DNA of 64,000 bases. Source: Mesorhizobium japonicum MAFF 303099. GTDB taxonomy: Bacteria > Pseudomonadota > Alphaproteobacteria > Rhizobiales > Rhizobiaceae. The notes beneath the pieces were generated by a model, which was not told the DNA's origin, did no database searches, and saw nothing but the letters and a program-made list of their open reading frames with translations. Below, piece by piece: positions 8,958 through 18,040 of this stretch. The position numbers and the translations under genes are program-made. Position 1 is the stretch's first letter. Each line of letters starts with the position of its first letter. The stretch lies in the NCBI RefSeq assembly GCF_000009625.1, contig NC_002678.2, positions 2,356,001 to 2,420,000 on the forward strand. Direction: 5' to 3'.

Positions 8958-10001
8958 ATGACTTCAGTCTCTTCGGCCGCCCTCACCAATGCCATGCGCT
9001 ATCAACAGATGCGCATGCAGGCCGACCTCGTCAAAGCCACGAAAGAATCCTCGACTGGGAGGGTCGCCGATGTCGGCCTGGCACTGGGCGGTCGCACCGC
9101 CCAGTCCGTCACCTTCTCGCGCGACCTCGACCGGCTGAACGTGATCGTCGATTCCAACGGGCTGGTCACCGCAAGGCTCGCGTCGACGCAGACGTCGCTC
9201 GGCCAGCTCTCCGGCGTGGCGCAGACCTTCCTGTCCGCCCTGACCACCGCGTCGTCGGGCGACAACTCCAACAGCCTGACCCAATCGACCGGCCTGACGA
9301 CCCTCCAGCAGCTAACCTCGATCCTCAACACCAGCGTCAACGGCGAATATTTGTTTGCCGGCACCAACACCGACGTCAAGCCGATCAACGATTTCACGGC
9401 CGCCGGCTCAGCGGCCAAGGCCGCCTTCGACGCCTCCTTCGTCGCCAAGTTCGGCTTCACGCCCACCGATCCGGCCGCGGCCAACATCACCGCCGCCCAG
9501 ATGGACGATTTCATCACCAACGACGTTGCACCGCAGTTCCTCGGCGCCGGCTGGCAGACCAATATGTCGAACGCCACCGATCAGCAGATCGTCAGCCGCA
9601 TCGCGCTCAACGAAACCACCGAGACCTCGACCAGCGCCAACAGCGACGGCATCAGGAAGCTCGCCATGGCCGCGGCGATGGTCTCCAGCCTGATGTCGAG
9701 CAACATCAGCCGGGCGGCGAAGGACAGCATCGTCACCCACTCGCAGACACTGGTCGGCGAGGCGCTGAGCGGCATCGCTCAGGTCCAGTCGGAGACCGGC
9801 ATCGTGCAGAAGCGCGTCTCCGATGCCAGCGACCGCATGAAGACGCAGATCGATCTGTTCGAACGCCATATCCTTGATCTCGAAGCCGTCGACCCCGCCA
9901 CGGCCGCCACCAGAGTCGCGGATCTGACGCAGCATATCGAGACGTCTTTCGCCCTGACAGCGCGCCTGCAGCAGCTCAGCCTGTTGAATTACCTGACCTG
10001 A
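8958..10001 (+). CDS. flgL: Hook-associated protein FlgL (HAP3)
   Basis: The 347-residue protein has flagellin-like N- and C-terminal coils (TNAMRYQQMRMQADL; ARLQQLSLLNYL). The central region includes VNGEYLFAGTNTDVKP, a typical FlgL segment. It forms the second junction layer between FlgK and flagellin. It starts 3 bp after the flgK stop. No sequence anomalies were seen. Confidence 0.92.
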   Translation: MTSVSSAALTNAMRYQQMRMQADLVKATKESSTGRVADVGLALGGRTAQSVTFSRDLDRLNVIVDSNGLVTARLASTQTSLGQLSGVAQTFLSALTTASSGDNSNSLTQSTGLTTLQQLTSILNTSVNGEYLFAGTNTDVKPINDFTAAGSAAKAAFDASFVAKFGFTPTDPAAANITAAQMDDFITNDVAPQFLGAGWQTNMSNATDQQIVSRIALNETTETSTSANSDGIRKLAMAAAMVSSLMSSNISRAAKDSIVTHSQTLVGEALSGIAQVQSETGIVQKRVSDASDRMKTQIDLFERHILDLEAVDPATAATRVADLTQHIETSFALTARLQQLSLLNYLT

Positions 10002-10030
10002 CAACTTCCAGCGGAGCGGTAGAGCCGACG

Positions 10031-10378
10031 ATGTACCAATTCTCCTACGCCGACGTCCAAAGCACCTCCGTCTCGGACGCCAAGGACCGTGAGCGCGAAC
10101 TCCTGACCCGCTCGATCGACATGCTGTCGGCGGCCGCCGCGGCCGGTCAGGATTCGATGGAGGCGATCGAGGCGCTGAATTTCACCAACCGCGTCTGGAC
10201 AATCTTCGTCGAGGATCTTGGCTCCAGCGACAATGCGCTTCCCAAGGAATTGCGTGCCAACCTGATTTCCATCGGCCTTTGGCTGCTGCGCGAGGCGGAG
10301 GACATCCGCCAGGGCCGCACCAACAATTTCGAAGGGCTGATCGAAGTGTCCCAGATCATCCGCGACGGCATTCAATGA
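10031..10378 (+). CDS. flaF: Flagellin biosynthesis regulator FlaF
   Basis: This 115-residue protein begins MYQFSYADVQST and has the FlaF pattern of ending with an NNFEGLIEVSQIIRDG helix. In Caulobacter and rhizobia FlaF supports flagellin translation or secretion and acts with FlbT. Its stop overlaps the flbT start by ATGA, which supports paired expression. Confidence 0.9.
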   Translation: MYQFSYADVQSTSVSDAKDRERELLTRSIDMLSAAAAAGQDSMEAIEALNFTNRVWTIFVEDLGSSDNALPKELRANLISIGLWLLREAEDIRQGRTNNFEGLIEVSQIIRDGIQ

Positions 10379-10818
10379 CCAACACGCTGAAGATATCGCT
10401 TAAGCCCAACGAGAAGATCTACATCAACGGCGCCGTCATCCGCGTCGACCGCAAGGTCACCATTGAACTGATGAACGACGTGCAGTTCCTGCTCGAAAGC
10501 CACGTCATCCAGGCCGACCAGGCGTCGACGCCGCTCAGGCAACTCTATTTCATCGTGCAGGTCATGCTGATCAATCCGGCCGGCGCTGATGACGCCCGCG
10601 AGATGTTCCGCCGCTCGCTGCCCTTGCTCATCGCAAGTTTCGAGGACGCCGAGATCTGCAGCGCCCTGAAGCAGATCGACCGTATGGTCGGCGAAGATCA
10701 TATTTACGAGGCATTGAAGGCGATCCGTTCGCTCTATCCTCTCGAACGCCGCGCGCTTGGCGGCAATGACGATGTTCCGGGCGCCCCGCGCCCGCTGGCC
10801 GTGGGAGCACGCTACTGA
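10375..10818 (+). CDS. flbT: Flagellin mRNA regulator FlbT
   Basis: The 147-residue protein starts MTNTLKISLKPNEKI and contains YINGAVIRVDRK and QLYFIVQVMLI, typical of FlbT. Family knowledge: FlbT binds flagellin mRNA leaders and controls their stability when the hook is incomplete. The start at 10375 overlaps the flaF stop, and the stop overlaps the flgD start by TGATG. A longer in-frame start inside flaF is rejected. Confidence 0.92.
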   Translation: MTNTLKISLKPNEKIYINGAVIRVDRKVTIELMNDVQFLLESHVIQADQASTPLRQLYFIVQVMLINPAGADDAREMFRRSLPLLIASFEDAEICSALKQIDRMVGEDHIYEALKAIRSLYPLERRALGGNDDVPGAPRPLAVGARY

Positions 10819-11225
10819 TGACCGTGGACATGACGACGACGATACCGGTCGGTGCCAATTCGACCACCAAGTCGACCTCGAAGACAGCGGTCGACTACCA
10901 GTCTTTCCTGAAGCTTCTGATTGCCGAGATGAAGAACCAGGATCCGACCAAGCCGATGGATTCGACGCAGTACGTCGCCCAGCTCGCCACCTTCTCGCAG
11001 GTCGAGCAATCGGTGCAGAGCAACACCAAACTCGACCAGATCATGCAGTCCTCGGCGCTGTCGCAGGCCGATGCGATCATCGGCCGCTCGATCACGTCGG
11101 CCGACGGCAAGACCACCGGAATAGTGGCTTCGGTGACGCTCGCCAGCAGCGGACTGATCGCAGTGTTGCAGGATGGCACCAAGGTCCCCGTCGGCCCGGG
11201 CGTGTCGATCAAGCCGGCAAGCTAG
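10818..11225 (+). CDS. flgD: Flagellar hook-assembly scaffold FlgD
   Basis: The 135-residue protein carries the conserved FlgD N-terminal block (DYQSFLKLLIAEMKNQDP, MDSTQYVAQLATFSQVEQ). It is the short rhizobial form that lacks most of the C-terminal Ig/tudor-like domain of enteric FlgD. It caps the growing hook during FlgE polymerisation. It is coupled to flbT by a 1-bp overlap, and fliQ follows after 13 bp. Confidence 0.92.
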   Translation: MTVDMTTTIPVGANSTTKSTSKTAVDYQSFLKLLIAEMKNQDPTKPMDSTQYVAQLATFSQVEQSVQSNTKLDQIMQSSALSQADAIIGRSITSADGKTTGIVASVTLASSGLIAVLQDGTKVPVGPGVSIKPAS

Positions 11226-11238
11226 GCCAACCGCCCGC

Positions 11239-11505
11239 ATGAACGAGGCCGACGCTCTCGACATCGTCCAGTACGCGGTGTGGACGGTGCTGACGGCGTC
11301 CGCTCCGGTGGTGCTGGTCGCCATGGCGGTCGGCATCGGCATCGCCCTCATCCAGGCGCTGACGCAGATCCAGGAAATCACCCTGACCTTCGTGCCGAAG
11401 ATCGTCGCCATCATGCTGGTGGTGGCGCTCACCGGCCCGTTCATCGGCGGCCAGATATCGGCCTTCACCAACGTCATCTTCCAGCGCATCCAGAACGGGT
11501 TCTGA
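11239..11505 (+). CDS. fliQ: Flagellar export gate protein FliQ
   Basis: The 88-residue protein has two membrane helices with FliQ signatures (ASAPVVLVAMAVGI; ALTQIQEITLTFVPKI; GGQISAFTNVIF). It belongs to the FliPQR export gate. ATG 11239 gives the normal family length. In Sinorhizobium flhA and fliR follow directly, but here about 12.4 kb of unrelated genes intervene before flhA. A 271-bp gap without a gene follows before the MFS gene. Confidence 0.93.
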   Translation: MNEADALDIVQYAVWTVLTASAPVVLVAMAVGIGIALIQALTQIQEITLTFVPKIVAIMLVVALTGPFIGGQISAFTNVIFQRIQNGF

Positions 11506-11776
11506 AGAAAGTCGCGGAAAGGCACATTCCGCTTCAGAACGTGAAGGCTCGCAAGAACGGCTCCTGATATCGGCCGATTTCACCGCGAGCATGCAAGGCA
11601 TGCTGCGCGCAGACGAGCCCGCCCCTCCTTGCAAGCAAAGGCTGGCCCTTCGCTATCCCCCTGTTGGACCATGATCTTGCGCGCATGACGTTCGCCCTTT
11701 GCGGGTCGATGCCATAGTTTCGGCAAACGATGCGGAGAAACCGCAAGGATCAGCACGCCGTGGCAGGAACCCATCC

Positions 11777-13420
11777 ATGATTGACGAGAAACCGGATAGC
11801 GAAGGCGTTTCGGCGCTGGCGCCGTTCCGGCATGGCATTTTCCGCGCCGTCTGGTCGGCAAGTCTCGTTTCCAATTTCGGTGGCCTGATCCAGGGCGTCG
11901 GCGCCGCCTGGATGATGACCACGATCGCAACCTCGCCCTATCAGGTCGCCCTGGTGCAGGCCTCGACCACCTTGCCGATCATGCTTTTCGCGCTTGTCGC
12001 CGGCGCCATCGCCGACAGCTTCGACCGGCGCAAGGTGATGCTGGTGGCGCAGACCTTCATGCTGGTCGTTTCGGTGCTCCTGACGGTGTTCACCTATTAC
12101 AATTTGCTCACGCCCTGGACGCTGCTTGCCTTCACCTTCCTGATCGACAGCGGCACGGCGCTCAACAGCCCGTCCTGGCAGGCATCCGTCGGCGACATGG
12201 TTCCCCGCAACAAGGTGCCCGCGGCCGTTGCGCTGAACTCCATGGGCTTCAACCTGACACGCAGCGTCGGCCCGGCGATCGGCGGCATCATCGTCGCCGC
12301 CGCCGGCGCCGCGGCCGCCTTCGCGGCGAACGCGGTCAGCTATATCGGCCTCATCATCGTGATGGCCCGCTGGAAGCCCGACGTGCCGGTGTCGACCTTG
12401 CCGCGCGAAACGCTGGGTGCCGCCATGGGTGCCGGCCTGCGCTATGTCGCCATGTCCCCCAACATCGGCAAGGTGCTGGTCAGGGGCGCGGCCTTCGGCT
12501 TCAGCGCCGGCGCGGTGCTGGCGCTCTTGCCGCTGGTCGCGCGCGACGTCGTCAAGGGCGATGCCTTGACCTACGGCATCATGTTGGGCTCCTTCGGCAT
12601 CGGCGCCGTCGGCGGCGCGCTGATCAGCGTGCGGCTGCGGCAGCTGCTTTCCAGCGAGACGATGGTGCGCTGTGCCTTCGCCGGCTTCGCCGTCTGCGCC
12701 TTCAATGCCGCGCTCAGTCATCACGCCTGGCAGACCTCGCTCGGCCTGCTGGTCGGCGGCGCCTGCTGGGTGATCGCGCTCTCGCACTTCAACGTCACCG
12801 TGCAGATGGCGACGCCGCGCTGGGTGGTCGGCCGGGTTCTGTCGGTCTACCAGACCGCGACCTTCGGCGGCATCGCGCTGGGCAGCTGGATCTGGGGCGT
12901 CGTCGCCGATGCGCATGGCGCCGAGACGGCGCTGATCGCGGCCGCCATCGCCATGCTGGCCGGCGGCGCCATCGGCCTTGTCCTGCCGTTGCCGCAGCAG
13001 CAGGTGCTGAATCTCGACCCGCTCAACCGCTTCAAGGAACCGCATCTGGCGCTCGACCTGAAGCCGCGCAGCGGTCCCATCGCCATCATGATCGAATACA
13101 TCATCCGCCACGAGGACGAGGCGGAATTCCTCGCCACCATGGCCGAACGCGGCCGGATCCGCCGCCGCGACGGCGCCCGCAACTGGACACTGGCGCGCGA
13201 TCTCGAAAATCCCTCGATATGGATCGAGCACTACCACACGCCGACCTGGCTCGAATATGTCAGGCACAATGGCCGCATCACCCATGCCGACGCCATGGTC
13301 GGTGAGCGCCTGCGGGCGCTGCACAGCGGCGACGAGCCGCCGCGCGTGCGCCGCGTCATCGAGCGACCGACCACCGCCGGCACAGCACTGGTAATGGCCA
13401 AGGGGCCGATCGAGCACTGA
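11777..13420 (+). CDS. MFS exporter (MFS_3 / EntS-like) with extra C-terminal domain
   Basis: The 547-residue protein has 12 predicted membrane helices in residues 20-410 and the MFS_3 signature loop DSFDRRKVMLVAQ after helix 2, so it is probably a drug or siderophore exporter. A soluble C-terminal region of about 100 residues follows (IEYIIRHEDEAEF, WIEHYHTPTWLEY), which resembles a ferredoxin-like/ABM fold typical of the long MFS_3 subfamily. ATG 11777 has a nearby GGCAGGAAC site; the in-frame ATG at 11699 is less likely. It is the first non-flagellar gene after fliQ and converges on the cupin gene. The substrate is unknown. Confidence 0.8.
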   Translation: MIDEKPDSEGVSALAPFRHGIFRAVWSASLVSNFGGLIQGVGAAWMMTTIATSPYQVALVQASTTLPIMLFALVAGAIADSFDRRKVMLVAQTFMLVVSVLLTVFTYYNLLTPWTLLAFTFLIDSGTALNSPSWQASVGDMVPRNKVPAAVALNSMGFNLTRSVGPAIGGIIVAAAGAAAAFAANAVSYIGLIIVMARWKPDVPVSTLPRETLGAAMGAGLRYVAMSPNIGKVLVRGAAFGFSAGAVLALLPLVARDVVKGDALTYGIMLGSFGIGAVGGALISVRLRQLLSSETMVRCAFAGFAVCAFNAALSHHAWQTSLGLLVGGACWVIALSHFNVTVQMATPRWVVGRVLSVYQTATFGGIALGSWIWGVVADAHGAETALIAAAIAMLAGGAIGLVLPLPQQQVLNLDPLNRFKEPHLALDLKPRSGPIAIMIEYIIRHEDEAEFLATMAERGRIRRRDGARNWTLARDLENPSIWIEHYHTPTWLEYVRHNGRITHADAMVGERLRALHSGDEPPRVRRVIERPTTAGTALVMAKGPIEH

Positions 13421-13443
13421 TGCTGTCGGCCGATATCAGTCGA

Positions 13444-13812
13444 TCAGCCGGCCGACTGGATCATGTAGAGCTTGCGCGTGGTTTCCCGGATGCGCCATTC
13501 GCCCTTCCAACCCTGCGGCAGCACGAGAAGGTCGCCCGGCCCCAGTTCGCGCGCCTCGCCGTCGGCGCGGCTCACCTCGACCCGCCCCGAAATGATATGG
13601 CAAATCTCCGACGAACCCGTGCGGTCGGCGGTGAAGCGGCCAGGTGTACACTCCCAGATGCCGATATCGACGGTCCCGTCCGGCGATTGGAAAAGCGAGC
13701 GCACCGCTTCGACCTGATCCCCCTCGATGGAGGTGGGCTTGGGTGAGAACGCGCCGATGTCGGCCTTGGTGAGATCGTGGAAGGTCGAAAGGTCAATCAA
13801 ACTGGTCTCCAT
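13444..13812 (-). CDS. Cupin-fold protein (DUF861 type) at end of polyamine-type operon
   Basis: The 122-residue single-domain cupin starts METSLIDLSTFH at ATG 13812; a TTG just upstream is possible. It contains a cupin core (ISGRVEVSRADG, ELGPGDLLVLPQGWKGEW). Small cupins of this type often accompany amine oxidation operons, and this one starts 3 bp after the stop of the FAD oxidase, so it is the last gene of that operon. A sensing, binding or epimerase role cannot be decided from sequence. Confidence 0.75.
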   Translation of the reverse strand: METSLIDLSTFHDLTKADIGAFSPKPTSIEGDQVEAVRSLFQSPDGTVDIGIWECTPGRFTADRTGSSEICHIISGRVEVSRADGEARELGPGDLLVLPQGWKGEWRIRETTRKLYMIQSAG

Positions 13813-13815
13813 CAA

Positions 13816-15201
13816 TCAGTGGCCCGTAATGCTGTCGGCGAGCGCGGCCAGTCTCGACGTATGCGCAAGCCCAGCGGCTTCGCGCCCGTCGGCGATGCGA
13901 TAAAGCTGGTACATCGAATGCACGCCGAGCCAGCGGAACGGCTCCGGCTCCCATGGCCTGACCTTGCGGTTGACCCAGGGCAGCTTCGTCAGCTCCGTCT
14001 CCTGGCCGAGGATCAGGTCGGCCAGCGTGCGCCCGGAAAGATTGGAGCTCGACACACCAAGCCCGACATAGCCGCCGGCCCAGCCGATGCGGGTCGCGGG
14101 ATCGAGGCCGACGGTCGTGCACCAGTCGCGCGGCACCCCGAGCACGCCGCACCAGGCGTGCTCGATGCGGCAGTTCGCCGTCTGCGGCAACAGCGTCGTC
14201 AGGATCTGATGCAGTTGGTCGATCGTGGCCTGCTGCGTCTGCCCGTTGACGTCGGTGCGCGAGCCATAGCGATAGGGCACGCCGCGCCCGCCCATGGTGA
14301 TGCGCCCCTCGCGCGTGCGCTGCGCATAGCAATAGGCGTGGGCGGCGTTGCCGAGAAGCTCATGGCCCTCCCAGCCGATCTGGCGCCAGAGCTCCTCAGA
14401 CAGTGGCTCGGTGACGATCTGCGCGCTGTTGAGCGCTAGCCAGGTCCGCTCCTCGCCAGGAATGCCTGATGTAAACCCCTCTGTCGCGCGGATGATGGTT
14501 TCCACCCGCACAGTGCCGCGGTTCGTCGTCACGCTGCCCTTGGCTATGGCTGTCACTGTCGTCTGTTCGTAGATCGGCACGCCCAGCCGCTCGACGGCGG
14601 CGGCAAGCCCGCGCACCAGCCTGGCCGGCTGCACCCGCGCCTGGCCGTGGACGACGAAGCCACCCATGACATTGCGGATGTTGATGCGCGCCCGCGTCGC
14701 CGCTTGATCCAGCATTTCGACACGGGTCGGATCGACATCCCAGGCGCGGATCGTTTCGCACTCCTCGCGGGCGCGTTCGAGCTGCGCGGGGTTGGTAGCC
14801 ACCGTCAGATTGTCGACGCGGCGAATATCGGCATCGATGCCTTCCGCGCTCGCCACCCGGATCACCTCGTCGACGCAGCCCGCCATGGCCGCCTGCATAG
14901 CGCTCACCCCTTGCCGGGTCGAGGTCTTGAGATATTTTTCGCGCGACCAGGAGAAGCCGCCCGACAGCCAGCCGCCATTGCGGCCAGAAGCGCCGAAACC
15001 GGCGAACTCGCGCTCGATCACCGCGATGCGCAGCGAGGGTCTCGCCTTCTTCAGATAATAGGCGGTCCACAGGCCGGTATAGCCGGCGCCAACGATCGCG
15101 ACATCGGCCTCGATATCGCCGGGCAACGGTGGCCGGGGCGCGGGGAGCCCTCCCAGATCCGCATACCAGAACGATATGTCGCCGTTGCGCTTGGCTTGCA
15201 T
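13816..15201 (-). CDS. FAD-dependent amine oxidoreductase (PuuB / DAO family)
   Basis: The 461-residue protein has an N-terminal FAD dinucleotide fold (VAIVGAGYTGLWTAYYL at about 34-50) and the flavin-binding FGASGRNGGW. The C-terminal part has GWAGGYVGLGVSS. It matches the gamma-glutamylputrescine oxidase/DAO family, which oxidises amines with release of ammonia and peroxide. Its place directly after a PotABCD-like ABC transporter and under a PuuR-like regulator supports a polyamine or related amine as substrate. It is cytoplasmic. The exact substrate is inferred, not shown. Confidence 0.8.
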   Translation of the reverse strand: MQAKRNGDISFWYADLGGLPAPRPPLPGDIEADVAIVGAGYTGLWTAYYLKKARPSLRIAVIEREFAGFGASGRNGGWLSGGFSWSREKYLKTSTRQGVSAMQAAMAGCVDEVIRVASAEGIDADIRRVDNLTVATNPAQLERAREECETIRAWDVDPTRVEMLDQAATRARINIRNVMGGFVVHGQARVQPARLVRGLAAAVERLGVPIYEQTTVTAIAKGSVTTNRGTVRVETIIRATEGFTSGIPGEERTWLALNSAQIVTEPLSEELWRQIGWEGHELLGNAAHAYCYAQRTREGRITMGGRGVPYRYGSRTDVNGQTQQATIDQLHQILTTLLPQTANCRIEHAWCGVLGVPRDWCTTVGLDPATRIGWAGGYVGLGVSSSNLSGRTLADLILGQETELTKLPWVNRKVRPWEPEPFRWLGVHSMYQLYRIADGREAAGLAHTSRLAALADSITGH

Positions 15202-15224
15202 GGGATGACTTTCAGATTGATGGA

Positions 15225-16340
15225 TCAGGTTAGCGTCGCGTCGGCTGAGCTGTCGTCGGCCAGAAGCTTGGCGTCGGCACCGTCGAAGCAGAGCTCCACC
15301 TTGTCGCCAAGGCCAAAGCTGTCGCCGGTCAGCGGCGAGCGCACGATCGCCGTCGAGCCGTCGGCGAGCCTGACTTCGTATTTCGATCCCGAGCCGAGAT
15401 AGATGGCTTCCGCGATCGTCCCCGGCAGCCGGTTGGTGGTGCTTGCCGTGTCATGGCCGGGCCGGCGGATGGCGAGCTTTTCGGGGCGCAGCAACATGAC
15501 CGGGCTGGCTTCGCCCGCGATCCGGCGCGGCGCCGTCACCGTCTCGCCGGCAATGCGCAATGCTGTGCTCACGCCGTCGCTTCGCGCCTCTCCGCGCAGC
15601 ACCGTGGAATCGCCGATGAAGCGGCCGACGAACAGCGTCGTCGGTTCATCATAGAGTTCGCGACCGGTGCCGACCTGCTCGATCCGTCCGCGATTGAACA
15701 CGGCGATGCGGTCCGACAGGACCAGCGCCTCTTCCTGGTCGTGCGTCACATAGACGAAGGTGGTGCCAAGTTCGCGGTGGATGCGCTTGATCTCGAGCTG
15801 CAGCCATTCGCGCAGCTTCTTGTCGAGCGCGCCGAGCGGCTCGTCCATCAGCAACAGCGGCGGATCGAAGACGATGGCGCGGGCCAGCGCCACACGCTGC
15901 TGCTGGCCGCCCGACAGTTCGCTGGGATAGCGATGCGCGAAATCGCCCATCTTGACCATGTCGAGCGCCCTTGTCACGCGCGCCTTTCGTTCAGCCTGGT
16001 CGATGCCGCGCAGCGTCAGGGGATAGGCGACATTGCGGCCGACGCTCATATGCGGGAATAGCGCGTAGTGCTGGAAGACGACGCCGATGTTGCGCTTGTG
16101 CGCGGGCAGGCCGACGACGTTCTTGCCGCCGACCAGCAGCTTGCCGCTGGTCACGTCGGTGAAGCCGGCCACGACATTCAGCGTCGTGGTCTTGCCGGAA
16201 CCGCTCGGGCCGAGCAGCGTCATGAACTCGCCGGGCTCGATGCGCAGCGACACGCCGTCCAGCGCCTTGAAGCCGCCATAGGCCTTGCTGATCGATTCGA
16301 GATCGATCGCCGCGCCCTTGCTCTCCTGTGCAGGCTTCAT
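15225..16340 (-). CDS. Polyamine-type ABC transporter ATPase (PotA-like)
   Basis: The 371-residue ATPase contains Walker A GPSGSGKTT (about residues 44-52), signature LSGGQQQRVALARA, Walker B LLLMDEPLGALD and the H-loop FVYVTHDQEEAL. A C-terminal TOBE-like region with MLLRPEKLAIR follows. ATG 16340 overlaps the permease stop by ATGA; much longer in-frame extensions run through the permease gene and are rejected. It energises uptake by the two permeases upstream. Confidence 0.92.
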   Translation of the reverse strand: MKPAQESKGAAIDLESISKAYGGFKALDGVSLRIEPGEFMTLLGPSGSGKTTTLNVVAGFTDVTSGKLLVGGKNVVGLPAHKRNIGVVFQHYALFPHMSVGRNVAYPLTLRGIDQAERKARVTRALDMVKMGDFAHRYPSELSGGQQQRVALARAIVFDPPLLLMDEPLGALDKKLREWLQLEIKRIHRELGTTFVYVTHDQEEALVLSDRIAVFNRGRIEQVGTGRELYDEPTTLFVGRFIGDSTVLRGEARSDGVSTALRIAGETVTAPRRIAGEASPVMLLRPEKLAIRRPGHDTASTTNRLPGTIAEAIYLGSGSKYEVRLADGSTAIVRSPLTGDSFGLGDKVELCFDGADAKLLADDSSADATLT

Positions 16341-17134
16341 TGGGGTCCTTTCCGCTCGCGACCGAGAAGAAGCATGCCGCCGCCTATCAGGATCGTGGTG
16401 GCGAAAAGCAGGATGGTGCCGACGGCGGCAACCGTCGGATCGGCGTCGCGGGTGATGGAGGAGAATATCTGCACGGGCAAGGTCTTGAGATAGGGGTTGG
16501 TGATGAACAGCGACACGACGATCTCGTCGAAGGAGGTGGCGAAGGCGAAGAGCAGGCCGGACAGGATGCCGGGCAGGATCAGTGGCAGCGTCACCGTGCG
16601 GAACGCCGTCAGCGCTCCCGCGCCGAGGCTCGCTGCCGCCGTCTCCAGGCGCCTGTCGAACACTTCGAGACTGGCCGAGACCGCGATCAGCACGAAGGGA
16701 AGCGCAAGGATGGTGTGGGCAAGCACGAAGCCCAGCATCGTGCCGACGAGATGGGTGTCGAGATAGACGGCGTAGATGCCGATGGCCAGCACCACGCCCG
16801 GCACCACCATCGGCGTCAGCATCAGCATCCGCAACAGGCCGGCCGGCCCGGCCTTCATGCGGTCGAGGCCGAAGGCCGCGAGCGTGCCAAGCACCGTCGC
16901 CAGCACCGCCACCACCGAGGCGACCTTTAGCGAATTGAGAAAACTCGCGGACCATTCCGGGCTGGTGGCGAAATTCTGATACCATTGCCAGGAGAAGCCT
17001 TGCGGCGGAAACGCGAGCGATTTGTTCTCGTTGAACGACATCGGCACGACGACCAGCGTCGGCGCCACCAGCCATATCGCCACCAGCAGGCAGACCAGGC
17101 CCAAAAGCAGGCGCGTGAGCGGCTTCATCTCCAT
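16337..17134 (-). CDS. Polyamine-type ABC transporter permease (PotC-like)
   Basis: The 265-residue inner-membrane permease has about six helices and the EAA loop ATAASLGAGALTAFRTVTLP-like segment that docks on the ATPase. It starts MEMKPLTRLLLG. ATG 17134 overlaps the preceding permease stop by TGATG; ATG 17128 is an alternative. It ends GRERKGPQ, overlapping the ATPase start. Confidence 0.9.
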   Translation of the reverse strand: MEMKPLTRLLLGLVCLLVAIWLVAPTLVVVPMSFNENKSLAFPPQGFSWQWYQNFATSPEWSASFLNSLKVASVVAVLATVLGTLAAFGLDRMKAGPAGLLRMLMLTPMVVPGVVLAIGIYAVYLDTHLVGTMLGFVLAHTILALPFVLIAVSASLEVFDRRLETAAASLGAGALTAFRTVTLPLILPGILSGLLFAFATSFDEIVVSLFITNPYLKTLPVQIFSSITRDADPTVAAVGTILLFATTILIGGGMLLLGRERKGPQ

Positions 17135-18018
17135 CAGCGCCGCCCTGCTTCGCGGTACCTGGATCGCATCACCGGTGCGGCGAGCGCCAGGAGCACGAAG
17201 GTTGCGACGAGCAGCACCACGCCCATCGCGCCGCCCCTGCCCCATTGCAGCAGGCTGAGCACCTGCGTCTGCACCAGCGTCGACAGCATCGTCGAGCGCG
17301 GCCCGCCGAGCAAGGCCGGGGTGATGTAGAAGCCCAGCGCCAGGATGAACACGATGATCGCGCCGGCATAGACCCCCGGCAAGGACAGCGGCAGATAGAC
17401 GGTGAAGAAGGCGCGCGACGGCCGTGCGCCAAGACTTTGCGCCGCGCGCATCAGCCTGAGGTCGATGCCTTTCATGACCGAATAGAGCGGCAGGATCATG
17501 AACGGCAAAAGCACCTGTGCCATGCCGATCACCACGCCCGTCTGGGTTCGGATCAACTTGATGCCGTCGAACCCGGCTGCGCGCAGCAGCGAATTGATGA
17601 CGCCCGAATCCTGCAGCAGGATCACCCAGGAGAGCGTGCGAACCACCCCGCTCACCCAGAACGGAATCAGCACGCATAACACCAGCGCCAGCCGGATGCG
17701 CGGCCCGACCGCGGTCATCAGATAGGCGTAGGGGTAGGCCGCGATCACGCACACCAGCGTGACCCAGGCCGAGATGGCGAAGGTCCGCTGAAGCACGGTG
17801 AGGTTGACCGATGCGCCGAAGAACCAGGCATAGTTCTGCAAGCCCCATTGCGGCTCCGACAGGCTGCGCAGCACGATGGTGAACAGCGGATAGCCGATCA
17901 CCGCGACGAGCAGCACCAGCGCCGGCAGCGCAAGCGCGAACGGCCGCCACGCCCACCCCGGCCGCCCTTCGGCGGCGGGTTGGGCAACGGATCCGTTTGT
18001 CGGGTCGGACGCGCTCAC
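17134..18018 (-). CDS. Polyamine-type ABC transporter permease (PotB-like)
   Basis: The 294-residue permease has a short polar N-terminus and then six predicted helices. The EAA-type loop reads SLGARPSRAFFTVYLP. It forms the heteromeric channel with the PotC-like permease. It starts 22 bp after the binding-protein stop, within the same operon. Confidence 0.9.
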   Translation of the reverse strand: MSASDPTNGSVAQPAAEGRPGWAWRPFALALPALVLLVAVIGYPLFTIVLRSLSEPQWGLQNYAWFFGASVNLTVLQRTFAISAWVTLVCVIAAYPYAYLMTAVGPRIRLALVLCVLIPFWVSGVVRTLSWVILLQDSGVINSLLRAAGFDGIKLIRTQTGVVIGMAQVLLPFMILPLYSVMKGIDLRLMRAAQSLGARPSRAFFTVYLPLSLPGVYAGAIIVFILALGFYITPALLGGPRSTMLSTLVQTQVLSLLQWGRGGAMGVVLLVATFVLLALAAPVMRSRYREAGRR

Positions 18019-18040
18019 CGCCTGCCTCTGCGACGCTCGC

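Noticed and set aside
11750..13417. 555-codon open frame on the minus strand
   Set aside because: Antisense of the MFS exporter with no recognisable features.
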